Assembly (NCBI RefSeq): GCF_013391475.1 | Contig: NZ_JACBAZ010000003.1 | Span: 62,001-126,000 of the forward strand | Direction: 5' to 3' | Source: Oceaniferula marina | Lineage (GTDB): Bacteria > Verrucomicrobiota > Verrucomicrobiia > Verrucomicrobiales > Akkermansiaceae | DNA: 64,000 nt | Shown here: positions 63,400 through 64,000 of the stretch, piece after piece | How the letters are laid out: each line of letters begins with the position of its first letter | How positions within the stretch are numbered: position 1 is the first letter of the stretch | Made by a program: the position numbers and the translations under genes | Notes under the pieces: model-generated | Seen by the model: only the letters and a program-made list of their open reading frames with translations | Database searches by the model: none | What the model was told of the DNA's origin: nothing

Positions 63400-64000
63400 T
63401 TATTCCATGGCTTTCTGGGCCGTTGTGATCTCAAGGAGCTCAGCCGTAATCGCGGCCTGACGCGCCTTGTTGTATTCAAGGGTAAGATCTTTGACGATCT
63501 CCTTGGCGTTGTCGGTGGCGGCCTTCATGGCTACCATCCGGGCCGAGTGCTCGGACGCACGGGATTCAAGCAAGACCTGATAGACCATGTAATTAATGAA
63601 TAATGGCAGCAGGGACTCGAGCACCGAGTCGACATCCGGCTCGAAAACGTAGTCGAAACTGGCAGCCGGCTCCATGTTGTCCGTTTCTTTCTGGTACTTG
63701 GCGGAGACAGAAGCGACGAGTTCCTGATCAATCGGCAACAATTGCACGACCCGCGGCTCCTGGGTCAAGGTCGTGACAAAGCGGTTGTAGACGATGGTCA
63801 CCTTGCCGTAATCCTCGGAAAGGAACTTTTCGGTTAACAGCTTGGCAATGGGACGCGCATCCTGGAAGGGCACGGGGTCCTTGACTTGCCAGTCAGCGGT
63901 AATCTCACCACCGGTCCGTTGCAGCTGCTGACGCAGTTTGCTACCGACGGTCACAAAGTGGGCGTCCTCACTGACTTCGGCGCGAAGTTTTTTGAGCAAG
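63400..64000 (-). CDS. atpG: F1 ATP synthase gamma subunit (partial, 5' end off window)
   Basis: The frame is open to the right edge, giving the C-terminal ~200 residues of gamma. The last helix (KAATDNAKEIVKDLTLEYNK then ARQAAITAELLEI) matches the family signature. The N-terminal ~90 residues are outside the window; the methionine at 63999 is probably internal. Confidence 0.93.
   Translation of the reverse strand, partial: LLKKLRAEVSEDAHFVTVGSKLRQQLQRTGGEITADWQVKDPVPFQDARPIAKLLTEKFLSEDYGKVTIVYNRFVTTLTQEPRVVQLLPIDQELVASVSAKYQKETDNMEPAASFDYVFEPDVDSVLESLLPLFINYMVYQVLLESRASEHSARMVAMKAATDNAKEIVKDLTLEYNKARQAAITAELLEITTAQKAME

Overview
The window looks like a chromosome segment of a marine or host-associated member of the Verrucomicrobiota, probably near the Rubritaleaceae/Akkermansiaceae. 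This rests on two proteins ending in a PEP-CTERM tail (VPEPSSA, then a hydrophobic stretch and RRRK), a Minf_1886-type protein, an ECF sigma/FecR pair, secreted SGNH and sialidase-like enzymes, and a very large alpha-2-macroglobulin. The species cannot be fixed from sequence reading alone.

Layout. 1-6.5 kb: the start of a secreted cadherin-like/lamin-tail protein (minus strand, cut by the window edge), then a plus-strand set of secreted glycan-active enzymes (TIM-barrel glycosidase, SGNH esterase, sialidase-like protein). Three copies of an 11-bp palindrome, TTTACWGTAAA, lie in its intergenic regions. 6.8-16.4 kb: a foreign island with two converging operons. The plus operon carries an unknown protein, a RecB/Cas4-like nuclease, a small lipoprotein, a small membrane protein, a DUF932 protein and an AAA ATPase. 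The minus operon carries an unknown acidic protein, a Rep-like protein, another unknown and a DUF5131/Gp37-Gp68 fusion. A decayed ORF-less group II intron and an orphan excisionase-like gene follow. No integrase is visible for this island.

16.9-34.6 kb: a 17.7-kb integrative element in tRNA-Cys(GCA), bounded by a 30-nt direct repeat of the tRNA 3' end. Its genes run integrase, unknown, excisionase, CHC2 primase, DUF3987 helicase-like protein and terminase-small-subunit-like protein, which is the core order of phage satellites (PICI-like). Its cargo is one tightly coupled minus-strand operon, hsdM-hsdS-[PD-ExK-like, DUF262, DUF3696 AAA ATPase, unknown]-hsdR. This is a type I restriction-modification system with a four-gene cassette embedded between hsdS and hsdR.

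34.6-46 kb: housekeeping genes (tRNA-Cys, pfkA, ispA, asd, nuoA, an RRM protein, alaS) mixed with secreted hydrolases and small lineage-specific proteins, with three copies of a REP-like palindrome. 45.5-53 kb: a NAGPA/LamG protein, two PEP-CTERM proteins sharing a duplicated tail-terminator segment, the ECF sigma/FecR pair, a SenB-like glycosyltransferase and an IclR regulator. 53-61 kb: an alpha-2-macroglobulin of 2036 residues and a B12-type radical SAM protein, then a MITE-like nested inverted repeat. 61.3-64 kb: atpC, atpD and part of atpG on the minus strand.

The most notable system is the PICI-like satellite in a verrucomicrobial tRNA-Cys carrying the composite restriction/ATPase operon.
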